Shown here in pieces: positions 12,916-23,890 of a stretch of DNA of 64,000 nucleotides. The stretch is from positions 8,556,001-8,620,000 of the forward strand of contig CM106586.1 in the NCBI GenBank assembly GCA_048013815.1, given 5' to 3'. Made by a program: the position numbers and the translations under genes. The stretch comes from Setoptus koraiensis. Its lineage: Eukaryota > Arthropoda. The notes below the pieces were generated by a model. That model was not told the origin of the DNA and ran no database searches. It worked only from the letters and a program-made list of their open reading frames with translations. The stretch's first letter is position 1; every line of letters starts with the position of its first letter.

Positions 12916-13716
12916 TTATCTGATCGGCGACAGACGCTCTAGGAGTTTCATGTGACGTCGATACAAAGTCTTCACTATTGAACTACCAGAGGCACGTTGA
13001 CTGTCGTCGTAGTGATGAGATGCGTATGGGGGTCCCGGAGGTGGTGACGCCGCTGACGGGTATGGCTTGTTGCCGTAATTAGCCGCTGGTATGATGATAC
13101 TAGACGAGGATGACAATGTACAATCGTTTTATACATTTATATATAGTAAGATAATATGATGACAGTTGAAATGACAGATGAAATGACAGAGCGCGCAGGA
13201 AGGGTAGCAGATTGTGAAACACACAACATTAACGAATGTGCTTTTCCGATTTTTTTTTTTTTTTTGACAAAACAAAAAAAGTTGAGGAAAATTTCAAATT
13301 TTTCAGTGGTATTGGATATTGTCTGCTTGGTATGGCTGTTTCAAGCAAACAAACTTACCGCAACCATCGCACTTACAAAAGGGGTTGCTGTTGCTGCTGC
13401 TGCGGAGTCCCGTAACTTCCACCAGAACCTCCGCCATATTGGCTGGGGTAGGGGCCCATTTGTTGTTGGGCGTTTCTCGTGGCTATTAGCCAACACACAA
13501 ACAAATAATAATAAAAAATGATAACATAAAAACATATTTATAAATATCACACACTCAAAGATTCAAAGACTCATTGATTAATTAATTAGGCACGAGTTGA
13601 TTGTAATTACCTAGCAGTGTACCTATTAGTAGACCTGTCAAGAATTGTCGTTGTCCGCATTCGACCAATTGATTTATGGTCAACAGGTATAGTGTTGTTA
13701 ATAGTAACGTAATCAT
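12916..13716 (-). CDS. Small secreted Gly/Gln/Pro-rich protein, three exons
   Basis: Assembled by eye from exons 13716-13611, 13482-13377 and 13099-12916, with donors GTAATTAC and GTAAGTGC and acceptors AATAG and TCTAG. Phases match, and the lengths sum to 396 nt (131 residues). The N terminus (MITLLLTTLYLLTINQLVEC) is a signal peptide. Then come QFLTGLLIGTLL, a Gly/Ser/Tyr-rich segment (PSQYGGGSGGSYG), a Gln run, and a Pro/Tyr/Ser segment. The C terminus is basic (KTLYRRHMKLLERLSPIR). An in-frame ATG at 13770 would add 18 residues. The family is not recognised. The composition suits a cuticle, silk-like or gland secretion product. No single open frame spans the gene, so single-frame ORF calling misses it. 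Confidence 0.68.
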
Positions 13717-16700
13717 ATATTTTAAACTGACTTGTTGTTGATGCGATCTGTTTTTCTTGTATCTCATCATTGTGTCCAACACAATAATTGTATGTGATAA
13801 TTCTGTTGACAAGCGACGATTTCTCATTGTTACTGATACGCCGATATAATACTGTTTTCACTGATAGTTTTTGTTGCCAGTTTTACTGAGGCCTAAAGGA
13901 TAAACGATAAACATTGCCTATCTACTGCCGTCAATAACTGTAACTCTGGCAGGTAGTTTTCTTTTGTTGTGAGCGCGACACTAATTAATCAGTTATCATG
14001 ACGATAGATTTTTTCGTCATTAGATGCTGCTATTCTTTTCGCTGCCAGACACAAAACATCGTGAAACATGAAAAGAATGTCAATTGTGGCAACTGCACGA
14101 CATGCAGTTGTCACAAAGACAGTTGCAAAGAGAAACGTAAAGAATATTACGCTCGCATTTGATTTTATTGGAATTGGTCTGCTTATCCATTGTGACATCG
14201 TTTACCTAGTGACAATTAATGACACTATAGGCGCCATCCTCATGCATGAGAATCATTAAGAAATGTCTGACGAACAAAAATTGTCGTTCGCACACAATCC
14301 GTCGATTGGTCGGATACCTTGCAGACGATCACACTTGATTGGTTGCAGCTCATCATAGGCGTCAATGGTTCATCAACCGATGTTTATTGTCTCGAAATAT
14401 CCCACAATATTGTCAGATGAACCATCAGCGACAGCAAGGGAATTTAAAGATAAATCAACAGATGAAACAATCGGCAACTTGATCTTCAGTCATTGACCTC
14501 CCTCCGAGGTTTTGCATTCAATAAAATAATGAGTATGAGTTATTCATCATCATACATTTTATACGAACGAATGTAGCAGATCGAATGTTGCTAATAAGCA
14601 TCAACATGAACACAGTTAATGTATTGACACTGTCAATTTGACAGTTTGCACAATCGCACCTGTTCGAACTGTCACTTGTAAGTTGGCGCTGGTGTCAACA
14701 TGAAGCCGACGTCATCAAGACAACTCTGTTGCGGCAACCATCGCGAAAGACAATCAATTCTCGCAATAATAATTTGTCTGTCTGCTATTGGTGGCCCTCC
14801 ATAATTATAACGAATAAACTTGCTAAAGACTCATCATCATCCTTGGTCACCTTCTCGCACACATGACAATAACAGAGACAAGTTGTTGTTGTTGCTGTTG
14901 TTGTTGCTGTTGTCCCTCTATGACGCAACACACATTTTTTGACAATTAAATCCGGGCTGGCATATCGGCGACTGTCAGGGCGGTGAGCCGCTATTAAGCC
15001 GCACCTTCGATACCCTTTTTTTTGCTGAACACCTTGCCAATACCCCGTTTATGGGTGCGCCATTTTGGGCGCTGGCAAGAACCTCGTGAGTTTTTTTTAA
15101 CAATGCAAACAATGGCTGCACATTTGCATACTGCATCATTTTGAAAAGATGATCGCACCAATCGGAGCGTCATTTGTGGAAAACAAATTTCCCTTGAGCA
15201 TCATGCTGACATTTCCGGATTGTTTATTTATCGCGTTTACGTGCACAGTTGAATATCGAACCAGTGAATCATCTTTTGACTCAAAAGTTTTGAGTGACAA
15301 TTTTTCGCCATGACAACCACCAAATATCGCGCGTTTCTTGAGGCTCATCTCTCTTTGGAACAGAGCTCGTGGCCAGTGTTGCCATGGAAACTTCCTTTGA
15401 ACAGGCGAACATATCTGACAATAGCCACTACAAACACGAACGTGTCCGCTGTCAGTGATATGTCACCTGATATTATGATTACTCTCTCATGCCGAATCGA
15501 CTTTATGATTGATTTCAATTGACGCACCGAAATTCGGTGGCGCTTGTTTCGGTCACTTGGTTCAATTGTCATTGTACCGGTAATTTCCCTCTAGCAGCGA
15601 CAAGGGATAGCCGGGATAAACCATGGTGCAATAGTTTGTTGTGTCGACTCGAGACTAGCTGCAATGCAAACTGGCTTGCTGTTGCTTTCTCACAGCGCCA
15701 TCTCGACGGTGTTTGTCCGAAACGCAGCACCGTTATCTAGCGCTTTCTATCAATACATTATGACAGCCAGCGCAGCAGAGCTATCTGACACTTGAATACT
15801 AAGTGCAGCTAGTTATCCTAGATGGACTAGATTGTCATGGCGAAATGTTTTCGTTTTGTGTAAATTTGGCAAAATACCCCCAGGTTCTTCTTATGTAATG
15901 ACAGGTCGTCGTCGTGGTTGCCGATGAATGGTAGAAAATACCTTGCGAGTCGCGACAGTAAAATGTCCGACAAAATACCCTCAACACCCCATTCACGACT
16001 GAACGATATTGCGTCACACAACAGAAGCTCACTTGAGCGAGCGAAGACCGTACTGTTTGTTGATGCAATTGCACTGATTGCAGCATAAACTATTACTGTG
16101 CCTGTAAGGTAGAGAGACAGGGCTAGATAGATAGATAGATATATAAACATCGACGAGTTGTCTCGCAAAGCCTTAAAGCCTCTCGGTTGTGGTGGCTGCT
16201 GCTGGCTTGCACACAGATTCATGCATCAGTGGCTTCTCTCGTAGCTTGGCGAAAAACTATTTCAGGATAGTAAACTAGAATTGGTAACAATAGTTGCCCA
16301 CAATATACCATTGTAGTCTATGTAACAGGTTATTTGTTGGTCTTGCTTCACATTCATATAAGGTAACTCTTACTATTCTTGTTGTTGGCTTTGCCTCGAC
16401 TCATGCCAATCACTGACTCGCCAGGCCGACCGTCTCACCGTCACCAACAACAACAACAGCAGCAACAACAACAATGTAGTTGTGTGGCTAGCCGTGGCTA
16501 GCTGACAGATGCAGTCAAAGACAGTCAATTATTTGGTAGCTTCTACGCATTAATCTCTCAGAGAGATAACATTGAGTCAAACGATACAGAGATATATATC
16601 ACCATATGACATCTATACCGATGAAACGTCTTGTTGTTGTCGCTTCTAACACTCTCATTATTTGGGTTATTTAATACACTGGATTCGAACATTGCCGATA

Positions 16701-17256
16701 TTGTTTCATAACTGTTATTCATTTATAGTTATTAGAGTTACAGAAAATAATGTAGTGAGTGAGCAGCCGGACCAGCCTTTCTCCTATCGGAACCTTGACA
16801 TCATCATACCCATCACAACAGCAACAGCACCAACAACAACCCCACAACAGCTATCAAGACACAAAAAGAAAATGTCGTCGCCATGTTGTTGCATAAATCG
16901 CACTAATCAAAATTTCCAAAATTATAAGCCATCTGCCACTCATCATTCCATGATATGTATCATAAATCCACTAAATTAAAAACAACACACACACATGGTC
17001 CATTGATAGTAACGGTCGGCTGAAATACTGCTGGTGATAAAATCTAAATGTTGTGGCGATCTTGTCTGACTTAAATGGAATTCTCTTGAATCTGTCATAA
17101 CCAGTCACAACTATACCCCACTATACTACAGATACATTGATTCAGACATATTAATACTGGTAAGATTCCACAGAAAAATACACACACACACACTCATTAG
17201 TTTGGTCATTTGTCATCAAGAGCCCAGAAATACCAGTGACAGGCTAATATCCAGTT
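13717..17256. other. Intergenic region upstream of RAB30
   Basis: AT-rich, with GTT/AAC repeats near 14885-14915 and 16440-16475. No conserved protein motif is seen in any frame. The final few hundred bases presumably hold the RAB30 promoter. No tRNA-like cloverleaf was noticed. Confidence 0.5.
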
Positions 17257-18188
17257 ATGGACGATTATAAATTTTTATTCAAAATTGTTCTCGTTGGGAA
17301 TGCAGGCAAGTAATAACGATTGTTGTAGTGGTACTATTATATTATTGTTGTCTTTCAAACTATACTGTTATTTTTATCCCAAGGTATCCCATAGATACTT
17401 TCATGGAACTAGAAGATAGTATTATTAATTAACCAATTCAAAATTAACTCCTCCCCTCTAAATTAGGTGTTGGTAAAACCTGCCTTGTGAAACAATTTAC
17501 ACAAGGTTCAATACCTTCTGGCCAACAGGGCGCTACAATTGGTGTAGACTTTATGATTAAGACAGTCATAGCTGATGGTATTAAAATAAAACTTCAGCTC
17601 TGGGATACCGCTGGCCAAGAAAGATTCCGTTCCATCACACAAAGTTATTATAGATCCGCTCATTGCATCATATTAGTTTATGATATATCGTCGCAACCAT
17701 CATTTGATGCATTGAATAAATGGATTCGCGATGTAGATACTGTCATAGATAGGGGTAAGACTATACCAATTCATCTAACTATAAAAATCTGTCTTGATCT
17801 GTTTGACTTTTAATAACGAGAATCTTGTGTTGTGGCTATTGTTTTCCTAAATCATCTTCCTCACATGTGAACGCATATAATTATATATTTATATATATAC
17901 ATCTCTCAAGAATCTGCAAATGGTAGTGAAGTTCTCAGAGTTTTAGTTGGCAACAAATGCGATAAAGAACGCGAAATTCCTTGCTCAATAGCAGAAAAAT
18001 TTGCAGATGTAAATAATTTTGATTTATTTATGGAGACATCCGCATTGAATCCCGACAGTGTAGAGAGGTTATTTTATGATATTGCTGAAATGTTGGCCAT
18101 CAGGCGCTCTAACCAAAATACCGTACCTTCAGTAACATATGTCGATCCTCACAACGAAAAGACCAAATCGTGTTGCAACATTGTATGA
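17257..18188 (+). CDS. RAB30: Rab GTPase, RAB30 type
   Basis: Exons 17257-17305, 17467-17754 and 17911-18188 give 615 nt and 204 residues. All G motifs are visible: P-loop GNAGVGKT, switch I with ATIGVDFMIKT, WDTAGQE, NKCD, and ETSAL. The pair FMIKT and ITQSYYRSA is characteristic of RAB30. The C terminus CCNIV places two prenylatable cysteines as in human RAB30 (CCNFN). RAB30 acts at the Golgi in membrane traffic. Intron 1 begins with GC instead of GT (CAG|GCAAGT). This is the only reading that preserves the P-loop, because the nearby GT donor would destroy it. The gene is tail to tail with PIP5K, 90 bp apart. Confidence 0.95.
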
Positions 18189-18278
18189 TGTTGTCATGGA
18201 AATATGTTTAATCATTGGCATATCTATATATTCCTTCACTAGAACTACTCACTAATCAACGCCGATAGCTTATAGTTA

Positions 18279-19511
18279 TTAGAGATCTGTCTGAACTGTT
18301 CGTCTTCTCTGTTTCGTTGGGCTATTAGATGAAGACTTGAAAACTTTGGTGGCCATAAACGATTGGAATCTCTGACAATAGTATGCTGGTTTATGTACGG
18401 ATATACTATCTCCGTCCATTATCATTGATTTGAATGTATGTTCAAGTTTCTTTTTAAATCTGTAACTTTGTAAAATGTCTATAATACCCATAAAAAGTAA
18501 TAAATTTTCCCCTTTTGAGTTGCGCGCTGGGATTGCGCCAAGTACATCTTGGTTCATAGAATCCATTCCTAGATTAGATAGACCTGGCCTATTTGTTTGC
18601 GGTTTATTTGTAGATGTTCCTTCTCCAGCATTATTGAGTTTATTGTTGATAGTGGGCGTTTGCTCGTCCTCTCCTTTTGCCTGATCTAAATTATGTACAC
18701 CAACAAGTAAACTGAAATCCATTATTTTGAAACTCTCTAATACTCTAAGATCTGTTTGAATAGTTTTCATCAGACTGTTGTATGTTTCAGGTTCTAGAAT
18801 GAGACCCTCACTATGATGTTCCATAAAGTCAAGGTCCTTGAATGTTGGTGATGGTTTCGATCTCTCATAACTGCTAGCTTTTCTTTTGTATGTGGATCCT
18901 TTTAGGTCATATTTTTGGTGCATTTTGATTGTAGATGGTAATAAGTTATTCATGATTATTAAACGAACATTCTTTCCGCCACAAATATAACAATATTGGC
19001 CGAAGAATTTAGGTAACAATGTGTGAGGGTTTTGCCTTAAATTCATATAATAGCCTGGCAAAAGTTTTAATAAAAATTCGGCCTCTTTGTGCTGTACAGT
19101 CTTAATAATGAAATCGTCATCATGCGTTAAATAGAAGACGCTTCCAGAAGCGCCAGGATTCGTCAATTCTCTTAGAGGAGCGTTGCAAACTGATATTAAA
19201 AAATCATCTGTTTTAATACAAAACAATGCTCTAAAATGGCGGAATGCTATTGGAGCGTATGTTTTAAATTTAAAATCATTGTAATGGTGAGCCGGTGTTT
19301 GTTGACTTCCAGCTTTTGTGAAAGGTACTGTCTCAACTTCCATGAAATCCTTCATTAATAAATCTCTTTCTGGCTTGGACGCCAAACTTCCTATAGCCGT
19401 TGTTATGCCTAATTGAATTGATCCCATAATCTGTGTGGTCTGTATTTTTTTGAAGGTGATATTACCGGAATCATCCATTCGTCGATGACCAATACGCTTT
19501 TGTTCGGCCAT
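18279..19511 (-). CDS. PIP5K1: Phosphatidylinositol-4-phosphate 5-kinase, type I, intronless
   Basis: A 410-residue uninterrupted frame covering the PIPK catalytic core. Visible are GSIQLGITTAIGSL, the Gly-rich loop GASGSVF, FIIKTVQHKEAEFL with the catalytic Lys, KYDLKGSTYKR, and the catalytic-loop motif KIMDFSLL. The DFG-equivalent is MGIIDILQSY. The activation loop KKKLEHTF keeps the Glu that gives type I enzymes PI4P preference. It makes PI(4,5)P2 at the plasma membrane, like insect sktl/PIP5K59B. It lacks long N- and C-terminal extensions. Animal type I genes usually have many introns, so complete intron loss or retroposition is likely. I saw no clear target-site duplication or poly(A) remnant. 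The start ATG at 19511 precedes AEQKRIGHRR and follows a short CAA-rich leader. Confidence 0.93.
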   Translation of the reverse strand: MAEQKRIGHRRMDDSGNITFKKIQTTQIMGSIQLGITTAIGSLASKPERDLLMKDFMEVETVPFTKAGSQQTPAHHYNDFKFKTYAPIAFRHFRALFCIKTDDFLISVCNAPLRELTNPGASGSVFYLTHDDDFIIKTVQHKEAEFLLKLLPGYYMNLRQNPHTLLPKFFGQYCYICGGKNVRLIIMNNLLPSTIKMHQKYDLKGSTYKRKASSYERSKPSPTFKDLDFMEHHSEGLILEPETYNSLMKTIQTDLRVLESFKIMDFSLLVGVHNLDQAKGEDEQTPTINNKLNNAGEGTSTNKPQTNRPGLSNLGMDSMNQDVLGAIPARNSKGENLLLFMGIIDILQSYRFKKKLEHTFKSMIMDGDSISVHKPAYYCQRFQSFMATKVFKSSSNSPTKQRRRTVQTDL

Positions 19512-20089
19512 CTCTGTTGTTGTTGTTGTAATTTCTTACACCTCCACTAATAATAATTACAATAATAGTATAATAATAAATAATGAATCCTCTACAATAT
19601 ATTATTCTATATGTGAAGCAGTTTGACAAGTAAATAAATTTTTCTCTTTCTCTCTCTGTCTCTCAATCCCTCTCCATTGTATCTAATGTCGAATGCTTTA
19701 TCACTCTTCATTCGATGTAGAAGCTCCATTAGCGCATGGGCTTTCTACTTTAGCGCGCTGGTTTGAAATGTTTCAGGATTACCTACAGTATGAAACAAAA
19801 TGTTTGTACATACTGTAGCAATTCCTGCAGTATGAGAAAATCGAAAGTAATCAACCAAGTATTATTAGTCAGCTAGAATATTGATCCAATTTCATAAATG
19901 TTGGGATATTTCACGATTTCTGTCGAAATTTCGTCACCACATTGGATTATACTATTAATATCTATTACTACTACCTACCACCACATCTTAATATCACAGC
20001 ATGATTATTTGTTCAAGATATCAGATTTCTGAGTTGCAATAAATAAGACAATCTCACTATTACGTTTGGGAGATTCTGTAATCTTCAAA
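19512..20089. other. Divergent upstream region between PIP5K and MED21
   Basis: Shared 5' flank of two genes transcribed outwards. The left boundary of the inverted duplication lies inside it, near 19596. It holds a CT-rich tract at 19641-19662 that is short compared with the expanded copy on the right arm. No TATA box is obvious. Confidence 0.5.
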
Positions 20090-20518
20090 ATGACAGACAG
20101 GTTAACCCAGCTCCAGGATGCTGTCAACATGCAAGCTGAACATTTCTGTAACGCAATAGGCGTATTACAACAATTCGCCCCAACATCCCTATTTACTGAG
20201 GTTGAGAGATCGCAAGAATCACAACAACAGCAACCACCGCCGGCCGAAGACTATCCGCAGCTTTTTGCCTCTCTCATAGCAAGAACAGCCAAAGATATAG
20301 ATACCCTCATTGATTCTTTACCCAGCGAAGAATCTACTCCCGAGCTTCAAGCTGCAAGCCTCAGAAGGTTTGAGGCTGACAACGAGGAGGCAGCGAAGAA
20401 ACTTCAAGAGTCAGTCAAAAGATGCGAGGATCTACTAGAGCACATTCAGAATTCACTGAGAGAAATAGCAAAGACGAGTTTGTTTACCGATGCTCAAAAG
20501 GATAGCTCGTTGAGTTGA
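20090..20518 (+). CDS. MED21: Mediator complex subunit 21 (left copy)
   Basis: Predicted 142-residue Mediator middle-module subunit; it pairs with MED7 and helps bridge Mediator to RNA polymerase II. The N terminus MTDRLTQLQDAVN, then FCNAIGVLQQ, YPQLFASLIARTAKDIDTL and DSLPSEEST match the animal family strongly. The C-terminal half is a helical coiled coil. The start is taken at 20090; the upstream in-frame extension begins only with TTG. ATTAAA at 20562 is a plausible polyadenylation signal. It is tail to tail with the coiled-coil gene. The right copy (28194-27766) encodes the same protein. Confidence 0.95.
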   Translation: MTDRLTQLQDAVNMQAEHFCNAIGVLQQFAPTSLFTEVERSQESQQQQPPPAEDYPQLFASLIARTAKDIDTLIDSLPSEESTPELQAASLRRFEADNEEAAKKLQESVKRCEDLLEHIQNSLREIAKTSLFTDAQKDSSLS

Positions 20519-20695
20519 TAGGCTACATTATCGTTCTAATGTAGTACTTTATTTCGATCGAATTAAAGGTTTGAAATGTACAACAAGATTGTTTGAATCT
20601 TGTTTGAGTGCTTTGGTATATGCGTATATTTTGTTGAATATGCTCCGCTGAGTAGACTACCAAACATTTTTTGATTGGTATCGAACATTTCGTTT

Positions 20696-21322
20696 CTAAT
20701 CCACCTCACATCCATAAATGTTCAGTCCAAGATATTCGCCGATTGTATCATGATCAGTGTTGTAATCATGCAATTGTGATGAAGGATCGATGTATACAGG
20801 ATCCACAGGTTGATAGAAATTTGTAGTGACAAACTCTTCACAGATACCGTTCTCAGAGTTGCCACCTAATACTTGTTGTTGATTAATGTATTGTGGAACT
20901 GGCGTCTGTTGTTGGATCTGATAAATTGGATGTAAAGTTGATTGTTGTATTGGTTGAATGTATGATTGTTGATTCTGATTATATTGTTGGTATGATTGTT
21001 GGTCTTGATTTGTAATGATGTTATTAGTACCGTTGAGTGAAATATTATTACTGCATTGGCAAGCTGCTAGCTTGGCCTTGAGTTTTTCGATTAATGTCTT
21101 CTGTTCCTCATAGTCTTTTGCGAGAGCTTGAAGATGTTGCTTTTCCTTCAATTGTTCCTCGTGCTGGAATTCAATCAAATTTGAGTTGGCTAATACCAAC
21201 TGTTGTAAATCATATTTTTCTTTAACCATATTATTCATATCCTGATTGGTAGTATGATTGTTACTAACCAATTTGCGACCAATCACTGGATTGCAATCAT
21301 TGCTGGTGCTGTTGCCAATCAT
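20696..21322 (-). CDS. Q/N-rich coiled-coil protein of unknown family (left copy)
   Basis: A 208-residue open exon. Residues about 30-90 form a heptad-like charged helix (EEQLKEKQHLQALAKDYEEQ, LIEKLKAKLAAC). It is followed by a Gln/Asn/Tyr-rich middle and an acidic C terminus ending GLNIYGCEVD. The ATG is preceded at once by a good acceptor (TATTCAG then GGGCAAC), so a 5' exon, coding or not, may lie upstream. No family is recognised. A regulatory protein with an activation-like Q-rich segment and a dimerising coil is possible, but that is inference. The right copy at 26962-27588 has the same protein sequence. Confidence 0.7.
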   Translation of the reverse strand: MIGNSTSNDCNPVIGRKLVSNNHTTNQDMNNMVKEKYDLQQLVLANSNLIEFQHEEQLKEKQHLQALAKDYEEQKTLIEKLKAKLAACQCSNNISLNGTNNIITNQDQQSYQQYNQNQQSYIQPIQQSTLHPIYQIQQQTPVPQYINQQQVLGGNSENGICEEFVTTNFYQPVDPVYIDPSSQLHDYNTDHDTIGEYLGLNIYGCEVD

Positions 21323-23053
21323 GTTGCCCCTGAATATTAGAATTTTTTATATTCTAGTAATTACGTTTACTGAGTGTGTCTAGGCATCAATTTCCAATCT
21401 GCCTATGTAACCTTTGAGTGCTATTTAGATGCGTACATAACTTGTTTTAAGTATATGTATAATTGAATTGGTTGGTGTATAAATACTATCGAATACTGAT
21501 TATTGTGTTCTAGGTTTAATGAAATGAGGGGTGATAATATAATATCCTGGTGGTTATACACACAGGATATTCAGATCGCCCTTGAGTGCTTCAGTTCCTA
21601 GCGGGTTGAGTGCTTTTGTGATCACCTACTAACTGTTATGAGTTAGTTATCATTGATTTGCATAGTTGCTCAATGATGAAATATAAATATATACAACATA
21701 TATAAATAACTACTAGTATTAATATAATATCGAGTTATTATCGTGAACCATTACATTTGTTTCTTAACCATTATGTGCAACAAATGCTAGATATATAATC
21801 GCTGCCGCTATGCAACTAGAATGATGTAGTTGATTGGGTGCCTCAAGAATACATTTCGCTATTTGTTATATGTATAAATAAAAATCCTGTGATTACATGT
21901 ACGATGATATATTCATCATATAGTGGCCCGTATAAGCGTATATCTATATACATGCATATATAGATATACAGCGAAATACGAAGACGACGGCGTGTGTGTG
22001 GATAAATAAATACTTGTTTGTAAAATGGGTATAGATAATTAATTACAGTATATAAATATATATATCGAGTAGACAATGAAAATATCTCCTGTGTGTCTCT
22101 CGGTTCTCTGATTTTTTTTTTGCTTTGGTCTTATTGATATCTCTATGGAGTGAATATTTTTGGTTAGTTCAAATTCAATCGTTCAAATCGTTCAATCGTT
22201 GACGCTAATAATAACAAGAATAGTATAGAACTAATAAAATATTGGTCTGATATTGTTACTGGTGATAATAATAATAATGATTGTTACAAATAGTGGTTGT
22301 GTGTCATAGCATATATATATATAATTCTGTTTCCATTATGATGATATACAGCCCATAACGCTGGCGAGGGAATAGTCTGAAAATATTCGACGACTACAAT
22401 GACTGCAGCGAATAATGTGTGTGAGTGTGTGTGTTCGACGCGCAGCGTGATTTGTTCGTTAATGTTGGCATGTCTGTCTCTGTCTGTTTGCATGTGTGCG
22501 AGCGTGTCTGTGTGAGCCTCTCTTGTGTGAGTGTCCGTGTGTGCGTCTAAGTGTGAGTGTGATTTCAAGGCTTTGTGTGCTGTCCGTGTGTGTTTGCGTT
22601 CGAAATCGAAATTCTCAGCGAAAGCCGAAGAGGAATTAAATCACTCAAGCAACACACACACGCACGCACACACACTCACACACACACACACAGACAACAA
22701 TAACAACGACGACGAATGCTCTGCCGCAAAAAAGCAGTTCTTCGAGAGGGGAAGACAAAGCGGGAGTGGCAGTCGAATTAACAAACACAAAGACAGACAT
22801 GTAGCCGGCTAGGCTGGTTAAAATCAGGCGCGGACAAGGTATTTTCCACTAATACTCATGTAGTCCACGCCAATAAAGAGAGTACATAGATTATATTAAT
22901 CCCGTCGTCTTACAAATGTTAGTCATGACGAGACATTTTCATTATCATCAAAAGTAGTGTTATCATTACTATTGTCTGTAATTGCCACAAACAGTGCACA
23001 TGATGATATTATCATTCCCGAATCTAACTTATGTCCCGACTCACTAACCAGAG
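21323..23053. other. Left-arm spacer with simple repeats
   Basis: Contains AT-rich tracts, CA/GT microsatellite near 22655-22695 and a perfect 32-bp palindrome-like element at 21938-21969 (arms GTATATCTATATA and its complement around a 6-base centre). No coding signal is convincing; the frame at 22531-22812 is a product of the CA repeat. It is mirrored at 25231-26961. Confidence 0.6.
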
Positions 23054-23890
23054 ATGCTAGCACACTACTATTACCTGTCCACTCTCATTTGTTGTTGTAC
23101 CACACTCGTTTATTCCAGCACTCGCACACTCGCATTTGGCGGCGGCCCCAACACTGACGCCACTTACAAGCTCAACAATCAACATCATCATCATCATTCC
23201 GAACAGTTTAATGACATTGGCCTGGACGATGGTCTTATATCTGTTGATGAGGGCAAACTCAGGCTGGCCATGTTAGTCAGCAACAAATAGATACAAACAA
23301 TGACAACTATCTAGACTACACTGAACTGGCGTCATGGATTAGGCAAACAGAACAAGCCTAATATGCGAGAAGATGTTGGACGCCAATGGTCAAGCTACCG
23401 GCTACCAGGCGCAGATGACGCCAGGTTGACCTGGAACCAGTATAGAGATCAAAATTACAATTATGTTGAACAAATGAAACGAAAAGTGAAAGCAAATTTA
23501 CGTGATCATCTAATAAAAAGCATCAAGAAGTCAGAGTTGCGCGAAAAGAGGCGATGGCAAGCGCTGATGTTAATCAAGACGGCCTATTAAATAAAGATGA
23601 ATTCTATTGCTTCATCCATCCACATGAGTTCGCCCATATGCGTGCAACCATAGTTGAGGAGGTTATTTCAGAAATCGACAAGGATAATGATGGAAGAATC
23701 TCGCAAGACGAATACGCAACCAATTCTATTATCACAAAAGAAATTGATCGAAGCGAGCATCTAAAAGAAGGTATGAAAAACAATGCGCTAGAAGTTGAGC
23801 GTAGAAAGTTTTCACAATTAGATGTGAACGGCGATAGTTTCCTAGATCAAAAAGAGATTGAATCATCGTCACACTTGATGCCGAGCTCAA
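23054..23890 (+). pseudogene. Calumenin/reticulocalbin-like gene, left copy, frame-disrupted and cut by gap
   Basis: Same EF-hand protein as the right copy but not readable in one frame. Relative to the right arm it lacks one A near 23285, has one extra A near 23360 and lacks one G near 23562. The rest of the coding sequence is identical, and the 3' end is lost in the N run. Three isolated one-base indels, all in the last 650 bp before the gap, look like base-call errors at a contig end rather than decay of a real gene. Whether this is a true second gene depends on whether the inverted duplication is real. Confidence 0.75.

Larger units (their letters stand above)
19596..23890. repeat. Left arm of inverted duplication around the assembly gap
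   Basis: Each base x pairs with about 48284-x in reverse complement. The genes MED21, the coiled-coil gene and the calumenin start all obey that same sum, so there is no net indel between 20066 and 23054. From about 19745 to the gap the arms look identical, apart from single-base indels near 23285, 23360 and 23562. Outside 19745 the match drops to several substitutions within about 150 bp, then ends near 19596. This arm stops at the gap at the same motif (GAGCTCAA) as the other. Confidence 0.93.

Noticed and set aside
16675-16700. Possible tRNA B-box-like word (GGATTCGAAC) near 16680
   Set aside because: No cloverleaf stems or A box could be fitted on either strand.
22531-22812. 93-residue open frame in the left arm (mirrored at 25472-25753)
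   Set aside because: It is driven by a CA repeat (Thr-His runs) and has no family features. Its presence in both arms only reflects the duplication.
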